Below are positions 56,924-64,000 of a stretch of DNA of 64,000 nt, piece by piece (position 1 is the stretch's first letter; each line of letters starts with the position of its first letter). The notes under the pieces were generated by a model. That model ran no database searches. It had not been told where the DNA came from and worked only from the letters and a program-made list of their open reading frames with translations. Origin of the DNA: Flavobacteriales bacterium UBA6051. Its GTDB lineage: Bacteria; Bacteroidota; Bacteroidia; Flavobacteriales_D; Crocinitomicaceae. The position numbers and the translations under genes were made by a program. Where the stretch lies: positions 403,397 through 467,396 of the forward strand of contig DIYP01000007.1 of the NCBI GenBank assembly GCA_002427735.1, in the 5' to 3' direction.

Positions 56924-56931
56924 CAAATATA
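56924..56931 (-). promoter_or_regulatory. -7 promoter element (TATATTTG) for the XRE gene
   Basis: Perfect TAnnTTTG on the minus strand, 6 nt before the ATG at 56917, predicting a leaderless or nearly leaderless transcript. Confidence 0.4.
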
Positions 56932-56932
56932 C

Positions 56933-56950
56933 ACACTACAAAATTAGTGT
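56933..56950. promoter_or_regulatory. inverted repeat ACACTA-n6-TAGTGT (candidate operator)
   Basis: Perfect 6-bp arms with 6-bp spacer directly upstream of the XRE -7 box, where an autoregulator would bind. A second, different dyad AAGCAT-n6-ATGCTT with the same geometry lies at 56954-56971. Confidence 0.5.
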
Positions 56951-57067
56951 TTTAAGCATCTGTTTATGCTTTTAAATATTCATTTCGATATTTTTAATAT
57001 ATTTGTTATGCGACTAAAGCATAATTATATCCGTTAAAATATTTTTTTGAACATTAAAACAGTTCCA

Positions 57068-57385
57068 ATGCAAAACAAAGAATTAATCATCTCTCTCATT
57101 CAACAAGACCTTAAACATCATCAATTAGTTACTGGCTTAGACAATATTGGGCTAGAGGCATTCGACAAACATTTACTCGAATTATTTGACGTCATTTACA
57201 ACCTAATGGAAGTTCCAGATTCTGCCGAGAGCGAATGGGGTAAAACGTATACTCGGTACATGAATTTTGCCGTAAACTATGAAATAGAAAGCACATCGAA
57301 ATCTCTAGAACCTTTGGCAGGCGGATGTTTCCAACATTTACAGGCAATCATTGATATAGAAAACGAGAGAAAAGACAAAGACTAG
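57068..57385 (+). CDS. small protein of unknown function
   Basis: 105 aa from the ATG at 57068 (a TTG at 57047 is in frame). Helical by pattern: ELIISLIQQDLKHHQLVTGL, FDKHLLELFDVIYNLM, then GKTYTRYMNFAVNYE and GCFQHLQAIIDIENE. Resembles small conserved Bacteroidota proteins without known role. Divergent from the XRE gene. A TATATTTG box at 56998-57005 could serve as its promoter. Its stop lies immediately before the direct repeat at 57386, so it abuts the cassette-like unit. Confidence 0.65.
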   Translation: MQNKELIISLIQQDLKHHQLVTGLDNIGLEAFDKHLLELFDVIYNLMEVPDSAESEWGKTYTRYMNFAVNYEIESTSKSLEPLAGGCFQHLQAIIDIENERKDKD

Positions 57386-57888
57386 ATTATGTTAAATAGA
57401 ACGTAATCGACGACCATAAACCCAAGTGCGCTGGACTGAACAAACTGCGGGCGTGCGCAGGCTGTGAATTGGCCAATACGTTTTAAATCATCAAAGGCGT
57501 TTACGTTTCGATTTCCAATCGGCTACTTTGATAGATTTACAGTATTCGCCAAGAGCGCGTTGGCAGTTTCATTTGTTCTTGATTTTTTTGCTTCGTTTTT
57601 TCATCAAGGAAAAAATGATGAAATGATCTGATCTCTGAGAATCGCGTATTTGAAACAGAATTGACCATTGGTACAGAATAACGAATTCTGGAAGAAAGCG
57701 GTATTGCAAACTGAGGAACGAATTTGCGAATACGGCTTTGCGCGACGGCAAGAAAGAACTTTGCCAACCAGGAACGTTAAACGAACAGAGTGCGGATGGA
57801 CGGAGGGCTGAGAATTGTGCGACCAAGATCTTTTATAGATTTTCTAATAAAAGTATTGGTTAGCAATTTTGTGCTGGCTGGAGGGGCT
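57386..57888. other. non-coding body of a cassette-like unit
   Basis: About 500 bp between the 57068 gene and the attC-like repeat. Both strands carry only short reading frames without plausible family, ribosome site or codon pattern, and the base composition is patchy (G/C-rich near 57430-57480). It begins with the 12-mer ATTATGTTAAAT (57386-57397), which recurs at 58049-58060. Confidence 0.45.
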
Positions 57889-58060
57889 ATTTAACATAGC
57901 GACTAATTATAGGGCAATTGGACTTTCGGAGTAGGAACTGGCTATTTACCCGCAGGGCAAGTGGAATGCAATGGAACGCCGACATAATATGCATTATAGC
58001 TGGCAAAGGTTTGGCAAAGCCAAATACCCATATTGCCCTATAATTAACATTATGTTAAAT
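57889..58060. repeat. attC-like imperfect inverted repeat (integron-cassette-type site)
   Basis: Outer arms ATTTAACATA (57889-57898) and TATGTTAAAT (58051-58060) pair perfectly. They contain ATTTAAC and GTTAAAT, which fit the attC inverse-core RYYYAAC and core GTTRRRY. Inner arms TAATTATAGGGCAAT (57904-57918) and ATTGCCCTATAATTA (58032-58046) pair over 15 bp. Between outer and inner arms are unpaired spacers of 5 and 4 nt. Length is 172 bp, longer than usual for attC (about 57-141 bp). The interior has further small hairpins (TTTGGC-aaa-GCCAAA). Confidence 0.6.
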
Positions 58061-58141
58061 TGATTCATACACGCTAATCAAGCGTATAAATACCTGAATC
58101 CATAGTTATTAGTATACAAGAATTAATCTCCGGGAATCCAC

Positions 58142-58531
58142 TCAACGCTTTCTTAACCACTCCAGTGCATCATCCAGATTTTCAAAAACCTTTGTTGGAT
58201 TACTTCTTCTCCGAAGCTTCAAATAAAAGCGCACTGCAATACGCTGTGCCAACCCATGGATAACATAAGCCAGAGCAATCAGCTCAGGGGATCTTTCCGC
58301 ACCATAAGCACGAGCGTCAGAGGAAATATTTGTGTAACGCCCCATGTGGTTAATGGCTTTAACAAGCCTCCCATCAGTCAATTGTTGAAATGCAACTTCC
58401 AGCTCTTCGATGTCACTTCTAGCAATATCAATATTGTCATTCCAATGAATATGAACAATATCGCCTTCAAGCATTGTAACCAAGGCATTTGTTATTTTCT
58501 CCTCTGCTAATGTCTTTTCAGTGTAGGTCAC
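58142..58531 (-). CDS. SpoIIAA-like / STAS-type protein
   Basis: 129 aa alpha/beta protein of the kind Bacteroidota genomes label SpoIIAA/STAS-like (DUF7793-type): GDIVHIHWNDNIDIARSDIEEL, RLVKAINHMGRYTNIS, RSPELIALAYVIHGLAQRI and NPTKVFENLDDALEWL. These fold like anti-anti-sigma proteins but usually lack the phosphorylated Ser. Function unknown; membrane or lipid association is speculative. Confidence 0.8.
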   Translation of the reverse strand: MTYTEKTLAEEKITNALVTMLEGDIVHIHWNDNIDIARSDIEELEVAFQQLTDGRLVKAINHMGRYTNISSDARAYGAERSPELIALAYVIHGLAQRIAVRFYLKLRRRSNPTKVFENLDDALEWLRKR

Positions 58532-58555
58532 GTTTAAATATAGAAAAAACTTAAG

Positions 58556-58951
58556 TTACCATAACTCGAAGTAGCTCATAATAAACCAACTACCCCCTAT
58601 TAAACCGGCACCAACTAAATAAATAGCCAGAATAACCTGTTTCTCTTTTCTTGGAGCATAAATGGTCAAATCTTCTGGTTTATTGGGGTTTACTGTTACT
58701 TCCACCCAATCTCCTTCAGAAACGTTCTTCACCTTTAATAGAAATGAGCTTTCATAATTAACACCGTCAAAGTTGTATTTCGCAGTACCATGTGGATGCT
58801 TTGGCCCCGCTTTTTTCTTATCCTGTTTGACATGATCTAAGTGAACGGAGTTGATCTGGACTTCCATTCTTGGTCGCTTTGAATTCCTAATAAAGATATA
58901 TGTCATCGCTATGCCGACGCAGATCAGTACGGCTCCCATTATCATCAACAT
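58556..58951 (-). CDS. DUF3592-like small membrane protein
   Basis: 131 aa with an N-terminal TM (MGAVLICVGIAMTYIFI), an extracytoplasmic beta domain (GTAKYNFDGVNYESSFLLKV, GDWVEVTVNPNKPEDLTIY) and a C-terminal TM (VILAIYLVGAGLIGGSWFIM). The V.V.VNP..P arrangement fits DUF3592-type proteins. Role unknown. Confidence 0.75.
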   Translation of the reverse strand: MLMIMGAVLICVGIAMTYIFIRNSKRPRMEVQINSVHLDHVKQDKKKAGPKHPHGTAKYNFDGVNYESSFLLKVKNVSEGDWVEVTVNPNKPEDLTIYAPRKEKQVILAIYLVGAGLIGGSWFIMSYFELW

Positions 58952-59009
58952 AAATTCCTTTTTTCAGTTGAACTAAAGATACAAAACAGAATTGTTCTTA
59001 CTTTGTCAG

Positions 59010-59513
59010 ATGCACTTATTCCCAATCATTAAAGTTTCCCTTGAAAGTCCTCTTAATGATGATGAAATCGTCGAGATTTTTGCTCAAAATCTTGAATCAC
59101 GTCAGCACAGGAGTTCACGCATCTGGATCACTCCCACTCCACATCGGTTGTTTGAAGGAGATTTATTCAACTATCATTTTAACATCAATAAAGTGTACAA
59201 AAACTCCGGTGCCTTTACCCCTATCGTAACTGGTCGAATTCGACATCACGCTTTTAACAGTACGATTGAGATGGAAATACGCTATAAGGGCCTTGATGCT
59301 GCGCTGTTGTTCCTGGTAGGAATCATTTTAAGTTTCGCGCTTATCGTTTCGTTTTATGCAATACTCTCCGGTGCGTTCAGTAATACAGCACTGATTACAT
59401 TTCTGGCAGGAACCGGCGTCTACTTTTTATTCATTTGGTTATTTAACCGAGCATCGAATGAGATAATCAATCATTTCACTAGACTTTTTGATGCCACACG
59501 AATGAATAAGTAA
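59010..59513 (+). CDS. membrane protein of unknown function
   Basis: 167 aa from the ATG at 59010 (a TTG at 58992 is in frame). A soluble N-terminal ~90 residues (IIKVSLESPLNDDEIVEIFAQ in part; ITPTPHRLFEGDLFNYHFNI) are followed by two TM helices (LLFLVGIILSFALIVSFYAI and ALITFLAGTGVYFLFIWLF). No family recognised. Its stop codon is the first base triplet of the stem-loop element at 59511-59540. Confidence 0.7.
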   Translation: MHLFPIIKVSLESPLNDDEIVEIFAQNLESRQHRSSRIWITPTPHRLFEGDLFNYHFNINKVYKNSGAFTPIVTGRIRHHAFNSTIEMEIRYKGLDAALLFLVGIILSFALIVSFYAILSGAFSNTALITFLAGTGVYFLFIWLFNRASNEIINHFTRLFDATRMNK

Positions 59514-59540
59514 GACGAGATCCGCTGATCATATCTCGTA
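59514..59540. repeat. stem-loop element copy A
   Basis: ACGAGAT (59515-59521) pairs with ATCTCGT (59533-59539) around a TGATCA-containing loop. It shares TAAGACGxGA...TGATCA...CGT with copy B at 60711-60740, with an A-T to G-C compensatory change in the stem. Lies between convergent genes. Confidence 0.6.
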
Positions 59541-59552
59541 ATGCCTCTCCTA

Positions 59553-60554
59553 TCAGCTATCTCGCTCAGTCCATTTCAAAAAATCAACAAATATTTTATT
59601 CCATTTGTTTTCGACCTTTCCTTTTTTCTTCACAATACTGAAACTATGATCGCAACCGACGCAAACATTATATGTAAGATTCGATTTTCCAAGACGTGCG
59701 AATTCCAGTGGAATAAGATAACTACTTTCAATGGGTGCATTAACGTCTTCTGTGGCGACTTGAACGAAAATGGGTATTTCAACCTTTGTTAAATAGTTAA
59801 TAGGCGGTTCAGAATAGCTCCACCACCTTAAATTCGTATAACCCTCTTTAGCATCTGTATTCAATGAATCTTTGGAAATATGGTTCACATAACCATCGAT
59901 AATTGCTTCAATTTGTTTCTGAGATTTTTCAGCTGAAATATTTCCTTTGTAATACTCTCGCCTAACTTCCAATGTGAAATCAAAGAAATCAGGCAAAGCG
60001 TTTCCAGCCCAAAAGCCTAAATGTGTTATTCTGTCATTTTCTGTGGCCAACTTGGCGGCTACAGGAGCTCCTTCTGAATGTCCGTAGACAATGATTTTGG
60101 AAAAATCATGTATTGAATCCAAGTATTTAATGACCTCGGCTGCTCTGAAAACTCTATTACTCAGGGAATTCTTCTCTTGATAAATTTCTGGGTTGGGAAT
60201 GTTGTTTTCGTCAATACTACCCTCAAATCCAACTTTTTCAATAGCTACAAATAGATATTCTTCACTTAAGCTGAGGAAATCACTTTTCAAAAAGCAATAT
60301 GACTTCAATTCTCCTTTGTCAAAGCTATATGAGAATAAAGGACTCGGATCGGATCCTTGAAGATACATTACCAACTTGGTCTTTTTGGTTGTGTCCTTTT
60401 GATGCGTGTAGTAGACAATCCTTTCGTTTTTTCTGGAAATTTCGCTTTGTTCAAAACCATAATGCCTGACTAATTCTCGCTTTGTTGGGATCGTTTGGGA
60501 AAACAGATATCCAGATAAAAGAGTAAATAGAATAACGGATAATAAATACTTCAT
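59553..60554 (-). CDS. secreted alpha/beta hydrolase
   Basis: 333 aa. Signal peptide ending YLFSQ. Alpha/beta-hydrolase core with nucleophile elbow YGHSEGAPVAAKL (Ser160), an Asp candidate in VATEDVNAPIE, and His in CVGCDHSFSIV. Oxyanion region near MYLQGSDPSPL. Periplasmic esterase or peptidase-like activity is plausible; substrate unknown. Confidence 0.87.
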   Translation of the reverse strand: MKYLLSVILFTLLSGYLFSQTIPTKRELVRHYGFEQSEISRKNERIVYYTHQKDTTKKTKLVMYLQGSDPSPLFSYSFDKGELKSYCFLKSDFLSLSEEYLFVAIEKVGFEGSIDENNIPNPEIYQEKNSLSNRVFRAAEVIKYLDSIHDFSKIIVYGHSEGAPVAAKLATENDRITHLGFWAGNALPDFFDFTLEVRREYYKGNISAEKSQKQIEAIIDGYVNHISKDSLNTDAKEGYTNLRWWSYSEPPINYLTKVEIPIFVQVATEDVNAPIESSYLIPLEFARLGKSNLTYNVCVGCDHSFSIVKKKGKVENKWNKIFVDFLKWTERDS

Positions 60555-60713
60555 TTTTAATGATCGCTTATGGGAATAGAAATGAGTTACAATCGAATGA
60601 GGATTCGATCATTTTCAAGTTGATTATCCAGCGCAACTCCACCTAGCTTTTTAATGTGGCATTGACTTGAAACGCTGAACTAGTTAATCGCTCTAAGGTA
60701 TTGTGACAATTAA

Positions 60714-60740
60714 GACGGGACCTGTTGATCAAATCCCGTC
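60714..60740. repeat. stem-loop element copy B
   Basis: GACGGGA (60714-60720) pairs with TCCCGTC (60734-60740) around a loop containing TGATCA. Located 14 nt past the stop of the gene at 60754 (minus strand). Homologous to copy A at 59511-59540. Confidence 0.6.
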
Positions 60741-60753
60741 GTTCTTCTGGAGA

Positions 60754-61542
60754 TTAATCTGAAATTAATTCAATAGGTTTTCCACTTTCGTCGAGTTTCC
60801 AGCCAAAGGATTTTGAGAAATTCCCAGTAATCTTAGAGGTATGGGAGCACCTCTTCCCTTCTTCTTCATCAAAAATAATTGACATGTGAATCGTGCAGCG
60901 CTTAATTTCTCCACGCTTCCGTTTAAGATCGTACCAAAACTTTATCCCCACCTTTTCGGCTGCTACTTTGACATTTTCAAAATCTTGATCTTCTGATTGA
61001 CTCGTTAATAGAAACATGACGAGCTCAGGTTCCGCTTCAGGCTCATCAGAAACCATAGGTTCCTGCTGTTTTTCGTTTTCATCGTTTTGTGGAATCGCAA
61101 ACTCCGGTATCCCCTCCACTTCCCTCAATTCCTCAACGATTTCTGCAGAATCACCTTCTTTCCACTCCCCTTCAGAATAAGTGCGGAACGTTCGATTATT
61201 CTCTCCATCAGAGACAAGTTCAATAACTACCGTTTTGTCATTCATCTCTGGATGAGCGTCTCCTTCAGTTGTCTCGTTAACAACCTCTTGTGATTGATTT
61301 ACTTCCTTGTCATTCACTTCTTCAGACGGCCAAATACTGACTGCCGCAACGGTGATGATTACTCCTACTGTACTTACCATAATAATTCCTTTTAATGATG
61401 TTAAAAACTTCACCAGAGTTATACCAGTCACCGCACCAGCTGTTGCCGCCATAAACGTCTTTTGCATATCATCGAAACTCCGCAAAGGTGCCTGGCTTCG
61501 TGCACTGTCAAACAGTTCATCAAGTCTATGTTTACCTTCCAT
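60754..61542 (-). CDS. membrane protein encoded with the ECF sigma factor (possible anti-sigma)
   Basis: 262 aa. Short N-terminal cytoplasmic segment (EGKHRLDELFDSARSQAP), one or two TM helices (VTGITLVKFLTSL; IIMVSTVGVIITVAAVSIW), then a long acidic extracytoplasmic domain ending in KITGNFSKSFGWKLDESGK. Two ATGs are possible, 61545 and 61542. A Shine-Dalgarno AGGAG lies 2 nt before the first and 5 nt before the second, which favours 61542. The one-base overlap with the sigma gene stop and the topology suggest an anti-sigma factor, but no known anti-sigma domain is visible. Confidence 0.8.
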   Translation of the reverse strand: MEGKHRLDELFDSARSQAPLRSFDDMQKTFMAATAGAVTGITLVKFLTSLKGIIMVSTVGVIITVAAVSIWPSEEVNDKEVNQSQEVVNETTEGDAHPEMNDKTVVIELVSDGENNRTFRTYSEGEWKEGDSAEIVEELREVEGIPEFAIPQNDENEKQQEPMVSDEPEAEPELVMFLLTSQSEDQDFENVKVAAEKVGIKFWYDLKRKRGEIKRCTIHMSIIFDEEEGKRCSHTSKITGNFSKSFGWKLDESGKPIELISD

Positions 61543-62063
61543 CATATCTCCTTTTCTCCTACTTTATACTTAGATTCGAATGTCAGAATTTGCGTCAAGC
61601 GCATACGTCCTCTTCTGAGTCGCTGGCGGACAGCATCTTCTGAAGCTTCCTGCATTTTTGCTATATCTCGAACGGAGAAGCCTGCTATCTCAAATAATAA
61701 GATTGCCTCCCGTTGAGTATTTGGCAAATGTGTCAATGCCTGATGCAACAAATGTACCTCGGCCGCTTGTTCGGTGTCATCGGTCACATGTGCGTTCATT
61801 AACACAGACTGACTGATTCCTGTCTCTGGTTTTTTCTTTCTGTTGCTATTGGCCAATAGCCGAACGCTAATACCGAATAAAAAAGACAAAAAAGACTCCG
61901 TCGACTTGAGTTTATCGAATTTTTCATAGGCAACAAGTAAGGTTTCGTTCATGAGGTCTCCATACTCCATTTCTCCGTACACCCGTGCTCTGCAGAAGCG
62001 TTCGAAACGATCGTGAACCGGTTCATATAGTGCCAGAAATTTTTGTTGCTTACCTCTTTTCAT
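61542..62063 (-). CDS. ECF-type RNA polymerase sigma factor
   Basis: 173 aa. Region 2 covers about 10-80 (FERFCRARVYGEMEYGDLMNETLLVAYEKFDKL). Region 4 lies at about 110-165 with LPNTQREAILLFEIAGFSVRDIAKMQ and EDAVRQRLRRGRMRL. Directs transcription in response to an envelope or other signal, probably under control of the coupled downstream membrane protein. An inverted repeat TTGAAC-n9-GTTCAA (62065-62085) sits just upstream and could be part of an autoregulated promoter. Confidence 0.92.
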   Translation of the reverse strand: MKRGKQQKFLALYEPVHDRFERFCRARVYGEMEYGDLMNETLLVAYEKFDKLKSTESFLSFLFGISVRLLANSNRKKKPETGISQSVLMNAHVTDDTEQAAEVHLLHQALTHLPNTQREAILLFEIAGFSVRDIAKMQEASEDAVRQRLRRGRMRLTQILTFESKYKVGEKEI

Positions 62064-62131
62064 GTTGAACTTACTTGGCGTTCAATAGTTGAGTGTTTCA
62101 TGCACAGAAAATGTGACAGAATAAATTAAAA

Positions 62132-63613
62132 TTAATTATGGATAAGCTCTAAAGTCGTTGAATAGAGCGGCCTTTTCTCCATCTTAGATTTGAGCCAGGC
62201 ATAAAAGCACATGAGGAAAATATCTTCTTGAGCTTTATCTTTCCAGACTATGCTTCCTTCTACCCTCTCTTTAAATTGTTCCGTATGAATGATTTCAGGA
62301 TCATGGTAATAGCGTTTGACAAGTTTTAAGAACGGCAGTACATTGGTATCTCCCGCTGACTTGAAGTGATTACCGTATTTCCTTGTAAAACTATTGATAC
62401 AGGCATCGACATAATCAATGTTACCTAGTTCAATGTGCAGAAGAATTTCAATATATCTCTTTTGCAGATTCCATTCGCGACCAATGGCCTTATCATACCA
62501 GCCATCAGACTGTTGAAACTTTGTCAATAATTTATAAGCCTTTTCCAATTCATTCTGCTGAAAGTAAATCATAACCAAGACCAGCATTGGATTAAGCAGT
62601 TCTTTGTGGCTTAAATCTGAACGATCTAATAAAGGTTCAAGGGCTTGCAAAGCTTCAACATGATGATCCGTAAAGTTGTAATTCAGCGCCAACAATGTTA
62701 AGTATCTCACCTCGCGCTCTTTATAAAAGCGCTTTTCATAACGTTGCATCTGCTCATATACATCTTCCAGAAATAGCAGGCTCCTTGAGAAATCTTTCTT
62801 TCGGAAATAAATATTGGCTATTAAATACAGAACATCAATATGATAGATCAAGTATTTTTCATTATCCAGTACACCGCCTTTTAACGATTTAAGCTGATCC
62901 AAGAAAAACAAGTCAATTGAGTGGTAATCACGCGAATGCGAACCAGCGATATCGGCAATCTGCGTCAATTGGTAAAGCGTTTGGAAGTTATAGCCCTGTT
63001 CCTTGGAAACGCCAAATCGTTCATAGTTCTCCCTAAGTAATACTTCCAGATCAATCTCTAAGTTTTCGGTCTGTGCATTCTGAAAGGCCTTGCGAACTGC
63101 TGCATACGCCATATTTAGCCGTTCTTGGTGCAAAAACTCCTCCCGGTATTTTGCATGATTCCGAAATATTAACTCTTGATCAGGGGCTAAATGGTGATAT
63201 GAATACTCAACCAAGGTTTGGTAAATATCGTTTAGCAAGGCGTAATCTTTGATCTCCTCCGCCCTTTCTTCGGCTTTCTTCAGTAATCGGAAAGCTAACT
63301 TAAACTGGCGATGGGCAATTAGCTTTCTCGCCACTAACAATTGTTTTAGGATATCAATTTCCTTTGTAGCATGCGTTTCTAACATTCCTACGGCCATATA
63401 ATCCAACAGCCTATCCGACAACCGTTTGTTTAATACATTAAACGCATTCTGCCCTATCTCAGCTTTGATACTTGATTCCTTACCCTTAAGTAAAGCCTTG
63501 AACAAATCCGTATTGCGCGTATCATTTCGTTTATTTCTTTTGGTTAAATACCGGATAAAGTCGCGCTGTTCTGAAGCATTTAAGAGCTTTACCAACTCAC
63601 TATTTACACCCAT
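62132..63613 (-). CDS. large helical-repeat protein of unknown function
   Basis: 493 aa, no signal peptide or TM. All-helical with degenerate TPR-like pairs (RLLKKAEERAEEIKDYALLND, YFRKKDFSRSLLFLEDVYEQM, VEALQALEPLLDRSDLSHKE). Basic N-terminus (RYLTKRNKRNDTRNT). Widespread type of Bacteroidota cytoplasmic scaffold; partner unknown. Upstream of the sigma factor gene on the same strand with a 68-bp gap. Confidence 0.75.
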   Translation of the reverse strand: MGVNSELVKLLNASEQRDFIRYLTKRNKRNDTRNTDLFKALLKGKESSIKAEIGQNAFNVLNKRLSDRLLDYMAVGMLETHATKEIDILKQLLVARKLIAHRQFKLAFRLLKKAEERAEEIKDYALLNDIYQTLVEYSYHHLAPDQELIFRNHAKYREEFLHQERLNMAYAAVRKAFQNAQTENLEIDLEVLLRENYERFGVSKEQGYNFQTLYQLTQIADIAGSHSRDYHSIDLFFLDQLKSLKGGVLDNEKYLIYHIDVLYLIANIYFRKKDFSRSLLFLEDVYEQMQRYEKRFYKEREVRYLTLLALNYNFTDHHVEALQALEPLLDRSDLSHKELLNPMLVLVMIYFQQNELEKAYKLLTKFQQSDGWYDKAIGREWNLQKRYIEILLHIELGNIDYVDACINSFTRKYGNHFKSAGDTNVLPFLKLVKRYYHDPEIIHTEQFKERVEGSIVWKDKAQEDIFLMCFYAWLKSKMEKRPLYSTTLELIHN

Positions 63614-63762
63614 ATATCGTAATAATAAAAACAGTTGTAATCATTAAATATAGTGCTTATATCAAAACGTATTAGTTTTCTATATAGTAATTAAATGTGA
63701 ATAGTTGTATTTATCCAGCACCTCGAACTTGGCATCTTTGACTCAACAAAAAGACAAATGTT

Positions 63763-64000
63763 ATGGAACATACAACAGACAAACATCAAACTGATGAAGC
63801 AGTAGAACAAAACCAGGCATTAGCCATTCGCCCCACTCCTGCGTTTATAGGAGCCTCTTGGGCAGCATTAGGCCTCGGCTTCATCTCCTACTGCATTGGG
63901 CTTTGGAATGCTAATCTCGAGTTAAACGAAAAGGGTTACTACTTCACAGTAATACTTTTCGGGCTTTTTTCGGCTATATCTGTACAAAAGTGCGTTAGAG
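63763..64000 (+). CDS. YiaA/YiaB-family inner membrane protein, N-terminal part (runs off window)
   Basis: 79 codons visible from [12 protein letters not shown]. After a polar N-terminus the yiaAB two-helix signature starts: [20 protein letters not shown], then [18 protein letters not shown] and [16 protein letters not shown]. Small inner-membrane protein of unknown function. Continues past the window edge. Confidence 0.85.
   Translation, partial: MEHTTDKHQTDEAVEQNQALAIRPTPAFIGASWAALGLGFISYCIGLWNANLELNEKGYYFTVILFGLFSAISVQKCVR

Noticed and set aside
57537..57826. Two overlapping minus-strand frames (76 and 85 codons) inside the cassette-like unit
   Set aside because: Mutually overlapping, low-complexity, no motif; I treat the stretch as non-coding. 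A cassette gene product cannot be fully excluded.
60555..60713. Search for a tRNA or small gene in the gap between the hydrolase and the membrane protein
   Set aside because: No cloverleaf, no leader-like ORF; only the stem-loop copy B stands out.

Overview
The window comes from a Bacteroidota chromosome, most likely a marine or freshwater Flavobacteriales (Crocinitomicaceae/Cryomorphaceae-like) bacterium. I infer this from AT-rich DNA, scarcity of Shine-Dalgarno sites, promoter-like TTG/TTTG...TAnnTTTG motifs, seven secreted proteins with C-terminal type IX secretion (T9SS) sorting domains, LytS/LytTR and TPR-LuxR regulators, and the order yidC-pyrG. I saw no rRNA, tRNA or CRISPR array.

Layout. 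1-6.2 kb: end-truncated yidC, pyrG, a Kelch T9SS cargo, a beta-barrel-like secreted protein, and a LytS/LytTR two-component pair. 6.2-20.7 kb: housekeeping and small-protein genes (cvfB-usp, rpe-dinB, L,D-transpeptidase, rhomboid protease, class IV aminotransferase, YwbE, FMN reductase, NhaC antiporter, TPR and membrane proteins, TIGR02117 protein, NTF2-like and GNAT proteins). 20.8-30 kb: a 1298-residue M48 peptidase-TPR protein, a DUF1853 protein, a YdjC-type deacetylase, and an overlapping run SRPBCC-GyrI / kinase-like / YchJ / AHSA1 / DinB. 30-49.7 kb: surface and secretome region with large secreted proteins, T9SS cargo (beta-propeller, delta-60 repeats, PhoD-like and purple-acid-type phosphatases, glycine-rich, beta-helix), TPR-LuxR and stand-alone LuxR regulators, an RnfD-like protein paired with a DUF2330 protein, and a VWA protein.

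49.7-58.1 kb is the accessory region. It holds a tightly coupled five-gene operon: Mrr-like restriction nuclease, C5 cytosine methyltransferase, a small nuclease-fold-like protein with a TTG start, a 1060-residue Z1-type SF2 helicase, and a protein with an R-x4-H HEPN-like motif. It faces a convergent XRE regulator. This is a Z1-helicase restriction-modification system of variant composition: the MutL/MORC-type ATPase usual in described relatives is not in the window. Next to it is a cassette-like unit of about 663 bp ending in an attC-like inverted repeat with perfect RYYYAAC/GTTRRRY core sites.

58.1-64 kb: a SpoIIAA-like protein, small membrane proteins, an alpha/beta hydrolase, an ECF sigma factor overlapping a membrane-protein gene, a helical-repeat protein and the start of a YiaA/B membrane protein. 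Non-coding structures worth following include a pair of stem-loops with a compensatory base change (59.5 and 60.7 kb), a 3x21-bp repeat (30.3 kb), a 21-bp-arm palindrome (45.5 kb) and an unassigned strong terminator (49.9 kb).
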